Source: an uncultured Eubacteriales bacterium (GTDB lineage: Bacteria > Bacillota > Clostridia > Oscillospirales > Oscillospiraceae). Taken from it: a stretch of DNA of 6,905 nucleotides. Position 1 is the first letter of the stretch. Every line of letters starts with the position of its first letter. Position numbers and translations under genes: made by a program. Where the stretch lies: NCBI GenBank assembly GCA_900543085.1, contig UQQF01000075.1, positions 1 through 6,905 of the forward strand, given 5' to 3'. Below, in pieces: positions 1 through 5,445 of the stretch. The notes under the pieces are model-generated. The model searched no databases. It saw only the letters and a list, made by a program, of their open reading frames with translations, and was not told the origin of the DNA.

Positions 1-10
1 CGCACTCATC

Positions 11-86
11 GGGAGAGGAGGAGCAGCGGAATGACTGAGCTCTCGGCTTTAGCCGAGAGCGAAGGATATGCAGCTTGCGACGACGA
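11..86. repeat. Direct repeat copy 1 (76 bp)
   Basis: This matches 193-268 at 75 of 76 positions, with an offset of 182 bases. The only difference is A56 versus G238. It begins gggagaggaggagcagcgg and contains the hairpin at 39-60. Similarity stops abruptly after position 86. Confidence 0.9.
39..60. repeat. Perfect inverted repeat, 10-bp arms, 2-base loop
   Basis: gctctcggct (39-48) and agccgagagc (51-60) are exact reverse complements around tt. The counterpart in copy 2 is at 221-242, with one wobble position. Confidence 0.9.
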
Positions 87-166
87 AGCGAGCGTCGAAT
101 TGGCCGCCTTTGGCGGTCAACCGAGGCGCAGAGCGAAGCGCAGGTCTCCATCGGCCGCCTATGGAA

Positions 167-195
167 CCCACGAAGTGCAGAATGCACTTCGTGGG
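167..195. repeat. Perfect inverted repeat, 13-bp arms, gaa loop
   Basis: cccacgaagtgca (167-179) and tgcacttcgtggg (183-195) are exact reverse complements with only gaa between them. The last three bases of the right arm are the first bases of repeat copy 2. The matching position before copy 1 (bases 1-13, cgcactcatcggg) has a different sequence but keeps gcact and ggg, so this stem appears to vary between units. Confidence 0.9.
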
Positions 196-268
196 AGAGG
201 AGGAGCAGCGGAATGACTGAGCTCTCGGCTTTAGCCGGGAGCGAAGGATATGCAGCTTGCGACGACGA
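193..268. repeat. Direct repeat copy 2 (76 bp)
   Basis: Second copy of 11-86, with one substitution at 238. That substitution turns a T-A pair of the internal hairpin (221-242) into T-G, a wobble pair in RNA, so the fold is kept. The copy ends 13 bases before the bidirectional terminator of the SGNH gene. Confidence 0.9.
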
Positions 269-281
269 CGGGGGACTTTAT

Positions 282-314
282 TGTAAAAAAAGGCCGTCGA
301 GGCCTTTTTTTACA
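282..314. terminator. Bidirectional intrinsic terminator of the SGNH gene
   Basis: A perfect 14-bp inverted repeat (tgtaaaaaaaggcc at 282-295, ggcctttttttaca at 301-314) surrounds the loop gtcga. Each strand reads an A7 run, a GGCC core and a T7 run, so it can stop transcription in both directions. The TAA stop of the minus-strand SGNH gene (310-312) lies inside one arm. The symmetry would also suit a convergent plus-strand gene from the left, but none is visible in the window. Confidence 0.9.
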
Positions 315-996
315 GACTGACGTCTATGCCTATGCCCTCGGCGACGAAGCGGGCGTAGCCGACCGTGCCTTCGGGGGTGAGGTGGATGCCGTCGTCGCTG
401 CGTATCCAGCTGCTGTGCTCCTCTGCGACCTCTGTCCAGTTCAGGACGTGCAGGTTGTCGTACTCCTCGGCAAGGGCGTAGATGAGGTCGTTGGTCTCGT
501 CCTGCCATTCGAGGTAACGGCCGTAGCAGGTGACCCAGTAGATGGTCCTGTCCTCGCCCAGGAAGTCCAGCACGCGCTCGCCCTCCTCTATCGGGAAGGG
601 GCTGTTGGAGCCGAGGCCGATGACGACGGTGTCGTATATCTCGCCGGCGGCCTCCATGTCGTAGAGTATGTCCATGGCCTCCACCAGCTGCCTGCCCTGC
701 TTGGCGTTCACAACGCAGTTTGGTATGTACTCGTACAGGGCGTTTTCCGCGGCGACCATGATGGAGTCGCCTATGAGTGTCACGCGCTCGGGCGCGGGGG
801 GCTTGGTGTCCTCCGGCGTCGGCTGCGCGCTCGGCTGAGGCACGGGAGTGGCGGGCTGAACGCTGGGCACGATGATGCCGGGCAGGTCGTCCGACGGCTC
901 GGCGTCGCGCCCGGTGACTATCAGCACTACGGCGAGGACTATTATGACCGCGACCAGTCCTACCAGCGCGGCGGGTTTCCAACCAAATTTTTTCAT
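310..996 (-). CDS. Membrane-anchored SGNH/GDSL hydrolase, OatA C-terminal-domain-like
   Basis: This 228-residue protein has a short basic N-terminus and one membrane segment (about residues 8-28). A Pro/Thr/Gln-rich linker (about 34-69) follows, then an extracytoplasmic SGNH domain (70-228). Visible motifs are block I IGDSIM (Ser78), NAKQGRQ (97-103), block III IGLGSNSPF with Asn131, and block V DDGIHLTPEG with Asp202 and His205. Together these give a complete Ser-Asp-His triad. The NAKQGRQ and LGSNSPF patterns resemble the extracellular domain of OatA-type peptidoglycan O-acetyltransferases (family knowledge). The acyltransferase-3 membrane domain normally fused to it is absent, so this could be an acetylesterase or the partner of a separate acyl exporter. 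The ATG at 996 is chosen because GGAGG sits at 1004-1008, 7 bases upstream; an in-frame extension to 1104 would run through the promoter and the neighbour's terminator. It has its own promoter and terminator, so it is probably monocistronic. Confidence 0.85.
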   Translation of the reverse strand: MKKFGWKPAALVGLVAVIIVLAVVLIVTGRDAEPSDDLPGIIVPSVQPATPVPQPSAQPTPEDTKPPAPERVTLIGDSIMVAAENALYEYIPNCVVNAKQGRQLVEAMDILYDMEAAGEIYDTVVIGLGSNSPFPIEEGERVLDFLGEDRTIYWVTCYGRYLEWQDETNDLIYALAEEYDNLHVLNWTEVAEEHSSWIRSDDGIHLTPEGTVGYARFVAEGIGIDVSL

Positions 997-1003
997 GCGC
1001 AAT

Positions 1004-1008
1004 CCTCC
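1004..1008 (-). promoter_or_regulatory. Ribosome binding site of the SGNH gene
   Basis: GGAGG on the minus strand lies 7 bases before the ATG at 996. It decides this start over longer in-frame alternatives. Confidence 0.85.
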
Positions 1009-1018
1009 ATGGCACAAC

Positions 1019-1047
1019 ATAGTACCACTTTTCCCGCGCAAAAGCAA
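1019..1047 (-). promoter_or_regulatory. Candidate SigA promoter of the SGNH gene (extended -10)
   Basis: On the minus strand there is TTGCTT (1042-1047), a 17-base spacer, and TACTAT (1019-1024). The TGG just before the -10 gives a TGn extended -10. The -35 is weak (3 of 6 matches to TTGACA), which an extended -10 can offset. The expected start near 1012 leaves a leader of about 16 bases holding only the RBS. Confidence 0.5.
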
Positions 1048-1061
1048 ATCGTAATTTGTCG

Positions 1062-1095
1062 AAAAAATGGCCGGCTCACACAAAGTGAGCCGGCC
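1062..1095 (-). terminator. Intrinsic terminator of the SLH-protein gene
   Basis: Arms ggccggctcac (1069-1079) and gtgagccggcc (1085-1095) form a perfect 11-bp stem with a 5-base loop. On the minus strand the stem is followed by AT and then a T-run (positions 1067 to 1062). It starts 38 bases after the SLH gene's TGA and lies just upstream of the SGNH promoter, separating the two transcripts. Confidence 0.92.
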
Positions 1096-1132
1096 GCTGT
1101 TCAAGTGCTGCCCGGGGCTGCGCCCCTATCGA

Positions 1133-3067
1133 TCATATCCTGTACTCCATGCAGAAGCGCATCAGCATGGCGGCGAGCTGGGCGCGGGTGGCCTGACCCT
1201 GCGGGGACAGGTAGCCGGTTCCGGTGCCGTCCATGATGCCCTCGCCGCAGGCCCACTGCAGGGCGCTGAAGGCGTACTCGCTGATGCGGTTGGCATCATA
1301 GTAGCTGAGGATGTTGGTGTTCGCGCCTGCGCTCGTGTTGTAGTGACGGTACTGCGCGTAGCGGTACAGCATCGTCGCCAGCTGCTCGCGGGTCACGGCG
1401 GTGTTGGGCGCGAAGGTCGTCGTGGTCATGCCGTTGACGATGTCGTTGGCCTCGGCCCAGATGACGGCGTCGGCGTACCAGGCGCCGTTGGACACGTCAT
1501 AGAACGGGCTGGAGCCGCGCACCGTCGGGCTGCCGGCCATGCGGTAGAGTATCTGCACGACCATGGCGCGGGTGGTGGTGGCGTCAGGGGCGAACTGCGT
1601 GGACGTCACGCCGTCCATGATGTCGCGCCAATAGACGAAGCTGACCGCGTCGTAGAACCACTGGCCGCGCGACACGTCGGTGAACGGCATCGTCGTGCGG
1701 ACGAACTCGGCGTCAACCGTCACGCGCACGCCGGGCATGGCGAAGCGGAAGACGTTGCCGCGCACGTGCTCGACCTTGACGGTGTTGCCGCTCGGCCTGG
1801 TGACGGTCAGGTCAGAGAGCCTGTAACCGGCGTTGGGGTTAACAGTTATGTAAACCCATTCGCCCTCCTCGGCATACCTCGTGTCCACGCTCACCGTACC
1901 ATGCTCAGTGTTGGCGATGTAGACACGGTATTCGGGATGCTCGTCAAGCTGGACTCGTATAGTCCTTGCTGTACCACTCACAGTAACATCGCCGTACTCG
2001 CTGTCATATCCGCCATAAGAAACAACATATCTGTATGTGCCGTTAGGAACAAGATAGCTGTTGCCCTCTCTGTTGACAGGACGAAGTTCATCGTGCCAGT
2101 AGTAGTACAGTTCTATGTCCGCACCAGCTGGCGCGACGGTAAAGCTCAACGAAGTGAGCACCGGGTGGTTTTCCGTAATACCGCTGACCGTACCATAATT
2201 GATTATAATGCCATTGTTAGTGAGAGAATAGCCACTCGAGATAGTGAGTGCAGCGCCACCACGGATAACAAGCTTTTCGCCGCTGCCAAGAGTGGCATTT
2301 GTGGTCATCGTATAGTCGTCGATTAGCTCGATAGTTTCGCCAGCCGTGTTGTCACCAAGCGCATCCTCAAGCGTTTCGTAAGTAGTATCTCCGACAACTG
2401 CAATGACCTTCACGGGCGGCTTAGGTTCCGGGGTTACAGTCGGTTCTTCAACAGGCGGCTGAGGATAATCATCGTCGCCTTCTTCGCCGGGTTCCGGTTC
2501 TTCGGGGGCATTGTCAGTATAGTAAACTACACCGTCCTTCTCATATGAAACAAGGCCAAGTGTGTTGGAAACTATGGCTCTGCATGTAGCGTCCTTTATG
2601 GGCACCTCAGAGGTAAGCTCTGTGCCGACAACAGACACCATGCTCACACTTTCACCCGTGATGTTAATGGCCACATTCTCGTCAACTATACGGCACCCCT
2701 GAAGCACTACAGACGCATCTTTAACGTTGAGTGTTCCAACTATGTTGAGGTTAGTAAATACAACGCTGCTGTTCTGAACGTTAACATCGCCGGTAATAGT
2801 TTTTCCGTCGCCATCAAGAGTGAAGGGCTGCGGTGCATTGTCCCCGTAGATTATATCCACGTTACCGTTGATATCTCCCTCAAGCGTGACAGTACCGTTG
2901 GCCTCTACGTTCTTGATTGCATCTTTCAGTGAACCAAGGCTATCAATCTTTTTGTCTTCCTCAGGCTCCGCCGGTGTTTCCTCCACCGGCTCACCCGCCG
3001 CGAACGCCATGGGCAGCATGCCCACGAACAGGCAGAGCACCAACAGGACTGCCAATAGCTTTTTCAT
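1133..3067 (-). CDS. Secreted S-layer-homology (SLH) protein, three SLH domains
   Basis: This 644-residue surface protein probably binds the wall through its SLH domains. Residues 1-23 form a signal peptide (MKKLLAVLLVL..., AFA|AG cleavage). Domains in order: an acidic Glu/Pro linker (24-40); a beta-rich stretch of short Val/Asn/Thr strands (about 44-180) suggesting a solenoid; an acidic Pro/Glu linker (187-219); a second beta-rich stretch (220-300); a Tyr-rich beta-sandwich-like part (303-375); a stretch resembling the divergent InlB B-repeat (378-456, HGTVSV...GYRLSDLTV); and three SLH domains (about 460-512, 521-572, 586-640). The SLH domains contain FTDVSRGQWFYDAV, FYDVSNGAWYADAV and the TR-led motifs TTRAMV, VTREQL, ATRAQL. 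In the family these dock onto secondary wall polymer, often pyruvylated. The start is supported by AAGGAGG at 3077-3083, with 9 bases to the ATG. Base composition changes within the gene (see findings). The ligand or function of the N-terminal half is unknown. Confidence 0.93.
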   Translation of the reverse strand: MKKLLAVLLVLCLFVGMLPMAFAAGEPVEETPAEPEEDKKIDSLGSLKDAIKNVEANGTVTLEGDINGNVDIIYGDNAPQPFTLDGDGKTITGDVNVQNSSVVFTNLNIVGTLNVKDASVVLQGCRIVDENVAINITGESVSMVSVVGTELTSEVPIKDATCRAIVSNTLGLVSYEKDGVVYYTDNAPEEPEPGEEGDDDYPQPPVEEPTVTPEPKPPVKVIAVVGDTTYETLEDALGDNTAGETIELIDDYTMTTNATLGSGEKLVIRGGAALTISSGYSLTNNGIIINYGTVSGITENHPVLTSLSFTVAPAGADIELYYYWHDELRPVNREGNSYLVPNGTYRYVVSYGGYDSEYGDVTVSGTARTIRVQLDEHPEYRVYIANTEHGTVSVDTRYAEEGEWVYITVNPNAGYRLSDLTVTRPSGNTVKVEHVRGNVFRFAMPGVRVTVDAEFVRTTMPFTDVSRGQWFYDAVSFVYWRDIMDGVTSTQFAPDATTTRAMVVQILYRMAGSPTVRGSSPFYDVSNGAWYADAVIWAEANDIVNGMTTTTFAPNTAVTREQLATMLYRYAQYRHYNTSAGANTNILSYYDANRISEYAFSALQWACGEGIMDGTGTGYLSPQGQATRAQLAAMLMRFCMEYRI

Positions 3068-3239
3068 TTTTTAGTACCTCCTTATTAGTTGTTGTCCCGG
3101 ATGTGGGACGTGTGATATGCGGTTTTATTCCAGCAGCACAGGCCGCGAGCATACATATTGTTGCACCTCCCATTACGGTGTTGTAACATGCCGGTATTTG
3201 TCGTTTTTGACAAATTTTAAGTCGGCTTTAAGTTCCGTT
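3068..3239 (-). promoter_or_regulatory. Long 5' leader of the SLH gene
   Basis: About 170 bases separate the predicted transcription start from the SLH ATG. The leader holds a 7-bp hairpin (3196-3202 with 3209-3215, arms atttgtc/gacaaat), a possible small ORF (3085-3156), and a 5-bp hairpin gtccc/gggac (3094-3098 with 3105-3109) just before the SLH RBS. No T-tract follows the first hairpin, so it is not an intrinsic terminator. I recognise no known riboswitch class. Confidence 0.5.
3085..3156 (-). CDS. Possible 23-residue leader peptide upstream of the SLH gene
   Basis: A strong Shine-Dalgarno (GGAGG, 3166-3170) lies 9 bases before an ATG at 3156, the same spacing as the SLH gene itself. The frame runs 23 codons (starting MYARGLCCW, ending HIRDNN) to tandem TAA TAA stops. 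The second stop overlaps the AAGGAGG of the SLH gene, an arrangement that would suit translational coupling. The peptide has two adjacent Cys and a Trp, and no signal sequence or membrane segment. It matches no family I know. It could be a regulatory leader peptide or a chance frame after a chance SD. Confidence 0.35.
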   Translation of the reverse strand: MYARGLCCWNKTAYHTSHIRDNN

Positions 3240-3245
3240 TTTACG

Positions 3246-3274
3246 ATTCTACCACAGGGAACCAAATATGGCAA
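3246..3274 (-). promoter_or_regulatory. SigA-type promoter of the SLH gene
   Basis: On the minus strand TTGCCA (3269-3274) and TAGAAT (3246-3251) are separated by exactly 17 bases, each hexamer matching consensus at five of six positions. The predicted start is near 3239. It lies just downstream of the previous gene's terminator, as expected for an independent unit. Confidence 0.78.
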
Positions 3275-3298
3275 CTGTTTTATTCGCCCGCATATTGC

Positions 3299-3343
3299 AA
3301 AAACCCGCCTGTCAGGCCAAAAACGGCCAAACAAGCGGGTTTT
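3299..3343 (-). terminator. Intrinsic terminator of the zinc-ribbon/Ig gene (interrupted stem)
   Basis: The outer arms aaaacccgc (3300-3308) and gcgggtttt (3335-3343) pair perfectly. Inside them tgt/aca (3310-3312, 3331-3333) and ggcc/ggcc (3315-3318, 3325-3328) extend the hairpin, interrupted by small internal loops. On the minus strand the stem ends in GCGGGTTTTTGC. It lies 31 bases after the TAC-ATG-TAA end of the gene at 3375. Confidence 0.85.
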
Positions 3344-3374
3344 CCGTATATTACAGTTGTGTTACATGGGACTC

Positions 3375-4037
3375 TTACATGCCGAGGCCGTAGACCGTGC
3401 AGCTGTCGCTGACGCCGTAGACGGTAACCGTGATGGTGACGGTGCCGTTGCCCAGCTGGGTCAGGGTGCAGCTTGTGCCGTTCTCGCTGGGGGTCACGCT
3501 TATGACGCTCGGGTCGCTGCTTGTCCACTCGATGGCGCCGGTGATGTCCACCGTGGCCGGGAACACCTGCACGCTGACAGTCTGCGTGTTGCCCTCAGCG
3601 TTGTATATCGGGTTCATGGCGAACTCCTCGCCGGCCGCTTCGCTGCCGACAAACATGGTCACGCTGGTCACCTGCGGGGTGGGGGTGGGCTGGGGCGTGC
3701 TGGTCGGGATATACGGCGTGGATGTCACGGGCGGCTCGGATATCGGGGGCACAGTGGTAGCAGGACCGCCGTTCACGGAGCCGTTGAGGCTTATGCTGAC
3801 AAGCACGACCACCGCGAGGATGACTGCAAGCAGAAGTATGCCGCCGAACACGAGCTGCCAGCGGGAATTGCTGGCCGCGCGCTCGCCCGCCGGGGTGGAC
3901 GGGTCGCTGCTGGCGCTGGTGGCCGGGACGCGGTCGCTCTGTTTGACGCGGCGGGTGCCGCAGTAGGGGCAGCGTCCGCGCAGTCCGGAGTATTGGCGGC
4001 CGCAGCGGCGGCAGGTTACACGTGGAATGAAACCCAT
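3375..4037 (-). CDS. Zinc-ribbon, transmembrane and bacterial Ig-like (Big2) protein
   Basis: This 220-residue protein starts with a cytoplasmic zinc ribbon: Cys9, Cys12, Cys23 and Cys26 in CRRCG and CPYCG knuckles. A polar linker follows, then one membrane helix (about 60-84), a Pro/Thr linker (about 92-122) and a C-terminal beta-sandwich (about 123-216). The sandwich carries features typical of Big2 Ig-like domains: IEWTSSDPSVISVT and a late NGTVTITVTVYG strand. The topology is therefore Zn ribbon inside, Ig-like domain outside. Such proteins are common in Clostridia, but their role is not established, and I assign none. The ATG at 4037 is chosen because GGAGGG (4044-4049) lies 6 bases upstream; the in-frame ATG at 4055 would place that RBS inside the gene. 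It has its own promoter overlapping the end of ypeB and a dedicated terminator. Confidence 0.85.
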   Translation of the reverse strand: MGFIPRVTCRRCGRQYSGLRGRCPYCGTRRVKQSDRVPATSASSDPSTPAGERAASNSRWQLVFGGILLLAVILAVVVLVSISLNGSVNGGPATTVPPISEPPVTSTPYIPTSTPQPTPTPQVTSVTMFVGSEAAGEEFAMNPIYNAEGNTQTVSVQVFPATVDITGAIEWTSSDPSVISVTPSENGTSCTLTQLGNGTVTITVTVYGVSDSCTVYGLGM

Positions 4038-4078
4038 TAGAGTCCCTCCGTTCATGGGATGAGTAAAGTCGAGCTGAC

Positions 4079-4101
4079 GCACACGCTATGCGTGTGCATA
4101 G
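4079..4101 (-). promoter_or_regulatory. Overlapping alternative hairpins in the zinc-ribbon gene leader
   Basis: gcacacgc/gcgtgtgc (4079-4086, 4090-4097; loop tat) is a perfect 8-bp stem. Overlapping it, ctatgc/gcatag (4086-4091, 4096-4101; loop gtgt) makes a perfect 6-bp stem. They share bases and cannot form together. No T-run follows on the minus strand, so neither is a normal terminator. They sit near the 5' end of the predicted leader. Confidence 0.55.
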
Positions 4102-4113
4102 AAAGCTAACATA

Positions 4114-4142
4114 ATATTACTCTTTTTCGTTCAATTCGTCAA
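4114..4142 (-). promoter_or_regulatory. Promoter of the zinc-ribbon/Ig gene, -35 inside the end of ypeB
   Basis: On the minus strand TTGACG (4137-4142), a 17-base spacer and TAATAT (4114-4119) form a SigA-like promoter (5 of 6 and 4 of 6 matches). The -35 covers the last Leu-Thr codons of ypeB. The expected start near 4107 gives a leader of about 70 bases. I see no terminator between ypeB and this gene, so read-through from ypeB is also possible. Confidence 0.65.
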
Positions 4143-5444
4143 CTCAATTTTCGCCTGACGGCCCGTTTTTGCGTCGACAAACACGTTCACTCCCCCACCG
4201 GCGGCGTTCTGACAGGCAAATTCCCAGCACAAAGTCTCCACTCCGCCGTCGGAGCGCGTGAGCGCCAGGCGTGCGCCGAGTATGCTCAGAGACTCCGGCA
4301 CGGCGGACTTCGCCGTCTCCATGTCCACGTCCGCCGTCATGGCCGCGCGCTGACCGTGGTACATGATATAGTTGTGCGCGTTCCACGTGCAGACCTCGCC
4401 CGTGGCAGAGTCCACGGACACCTCCACGGTGTCCGGCAGCAGCGCCACGCCGTCCACGACCGGCGCGAAGGTGAAGCCGTAAAGCCCCGTCTGCTCGCGC
4501 ATCTCCACGCGGGTGAACTCCTCGCCGAACGCGCCGCCGAGCATCTCCAGCGCCAGCGCCTCGGCGTCCTCCGCGGCGGTCTGCGCCCCGCCGAGCGTGC
4601 ACGCGCCGCTCACGGTCTCCACGACGCCGCCCTGTTCGGTGACGGTTATATACCGCTGCTGCCCGTTTTCAAGCTCCTGCGTGAAGGCGTACACGCCGTA
4701 AGCGCCCTCGCTGCGCCCGGCGTCAGCCAGCTCGGACTCGTCCACGCCCAGGAACTCCGCCGCGATGCGCCGGGCATCCAGCTCGCTTACGGCCTTCCTG
4801 TCCTTGATATACGCCGCTTCCGGGCTCATGACCGACTTGGAATAGCGCCCGGCGTACTCCAGCTCCGGGAAGTCGTCCAGCGCGGCGTCCAGGGCTGAGA
4901 GCTCATAGCCCACCGTGCCTGACACGGCGGCGTCGCCCGTAGCGCCGTACTCGTCCATCGTCAGCTCGCCCGCGTCCAGCGCGTCGAATATCCCTCCCGC
5001 CTGGACGGATATCTCCCTGACCGCCTCTCCGAGCGCCGTGAGGTTCTCCAGCTCCTGCGCGGTGAGCATACGCCCCTCCGCCGCCTGCGCGGCCAGGTAC
5101 AGCGCGTAGTCGCCAGCGCCGTTGAGGTACTGCGAGAGTGCCTCCAGCTCCTGCGTGGAATACGGCAGGCTCGAGAGCGCCGTGACGGCGCTGGCGGCGT
5201 TCGCCGCCGCCTTGGCGCAGAGCGTGCTGACCAGGGCGCTGTTCGTGGCGTAGCGGCTCTCGCTCATCGCCTCGTTCAGCTCCGACAGCGCGCCGGTGAA
5301 CTCGCCCATCGCGCTGCCGCCGTAGGCCGAGGTCACGCGCCCTGCGTTCTCCAGCCGTGAGTCCAGCGTCCATGCGTAGGCTCCCACGCCGATAACAAGC
5401 GCGGCCATGGCGGCAAATATGCCTATGGCAACCGATTTTTTCAC
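4131..5444 (-). CDS. ypeB: Spore germination protein YpeB
   Basis: YpeB is a membrane-anchored spore protein that, in Bacillus, stabilises and controls the cortex-lytic enzyme SleB (established knowledge). This 437-residue protein is close to the usual length of about 450. It has an N-terminal signal-anchor helix (about residues 5-25), a long Ala/Leu/Glu-rich helical region (about 30-190), a FPELEYAGRYS segment (192-202) matching the family's LEYDGPFS-like stretch, and three PepSY-type repeats (about 218-281, 289-353, 376-433). The GTG at 5444 is chosen because GGAGG (5456-5460) precedes it and it gives the typical basic start (M)KKSVAIGIFAA. Upstream TTG/GTG codons in frame would run through a hairpin. 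The usual neighbour sleB is not in the window: gltX lies upstream and a zinc-ribbon gene downstream. The RBS is inside a terminator-like hairpin. The gene implies a spore former. Confidence 0.9.
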   Translation of the reverse strand: MKKSVAIGIFAAMAALVIGVGAYAWTLDSRLENAGRVTSAYGGSAMGEFTGALSELNEAMSESRYATNSALVSTLCAKAAANAASAVTALSSLPYSTQELEALSQYLNGAGDYALYLAAQAAEGRMLTAQELENLTALGEAVREISVQAGGIFDALDAGELTMDEYGATGDAAVSGTVGYELSALDAALDDFPELEYAGRYSKSVMSPEAAYIKDRKAVSELDARRIAAEFLGVDESELADAGRSEGAYGVYAFTQELENGQQRYITVTEQGGVVETVSGACTLGGAQTAAEDAEALALEMLGGAFGEEFTRVEMREQTGLYGFTFAPVVDGVALLPDTVEVSVDSATGEVCTWNAHNYIMYHGQRAAMTADVDMETAKSAVPESLSILGARLALTRSDGGVETLCWEFACQNAAGGGVNVFVDAKTGRQAKIELTN

Positions 5445-5445
5445 G

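Larger units (their letters stand above)
1..281. repeat. Palindrome-rich intergenic repeat region, 182-base period
   Basis: No convincing gene lies here. A unit starting at 11 begins again at 193 and is cut off after 268. Within one unit there are successive small inverted repeats: 39-60 (10-bp arms), 81-97 (5-bp arms cgacg/cgtcg), 100-120 (9-bp arms around ttt, one G-T pair), 147-165 (tccat/atgga) and 167-195 (13-bp arms around gaa). The stems are closed by very short loops. This layout resembles REP or MITE-like non-coding repeats, or a strongly structured RNA. The family is not identified. Open frames crossing the region simply read through the palindromes and have no ribosome binding site. 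Confidence 0.75.

Noticed and set aside
31..216. Small plus-strand frame in the repeat region
   Set aside because: It reads through successive palindromes, and its sequence recurs in the second repeat copy. No independent sign of coding.
1..281. CRISPR array
   Set aside because: The period is 182 bases with a repeat of at least 76 bp and internal palindromes, and only two copies. This is not the 23-47 bp repeat and uniform spacer pattern.
1114..1126. ggggctgcgcccc as a second terminator of the SLH gene
   Set aside because: The stem is only 4 bp and no T-tract follows on the minus strand. The hairpin at 1069-1095 explains termination.
250..1236. Long plus-strand open frame opposite the SGNH gene
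   Set aside because: It is antisense to a gene with clear motifs, RBS and terminator. Its translation is low-complexity Val/Ala/Gly/Arg, it crosses two terminators, and it has no RBS.
1067..2326. Long plus-strand open frame opposite the SLH gene
   Set aside because: It runs through the terminator hairpin at 1069-1095 and is antisense to three well-formed SLH domains. It reflects GC-rich codon bias on the other strand.
2991..3173. Minus-strand 60-residue frame overlapping the start of the SLH gene
   Set aside because: No Shine-Dalgarno precedes its ATG, and it overlaps the SLH signal peptide in another frame. The frame starting at 3156 has the good RBS.
3068..3239. Known riboswitch in the SLH leader
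   Set aside because: I could not match the leader to the conserved core of any class I know. The hairpin at 3196-3215 has no following T-run.
3117..4040. Plus-strand open frame spanning the SLH leader and the zinc-ribbon gene
   Set aside because: It crosses a promoter and a terminator of the opposite strand, and its Ala/Gly/Arg/His-rich product looks like an antisense shadow.
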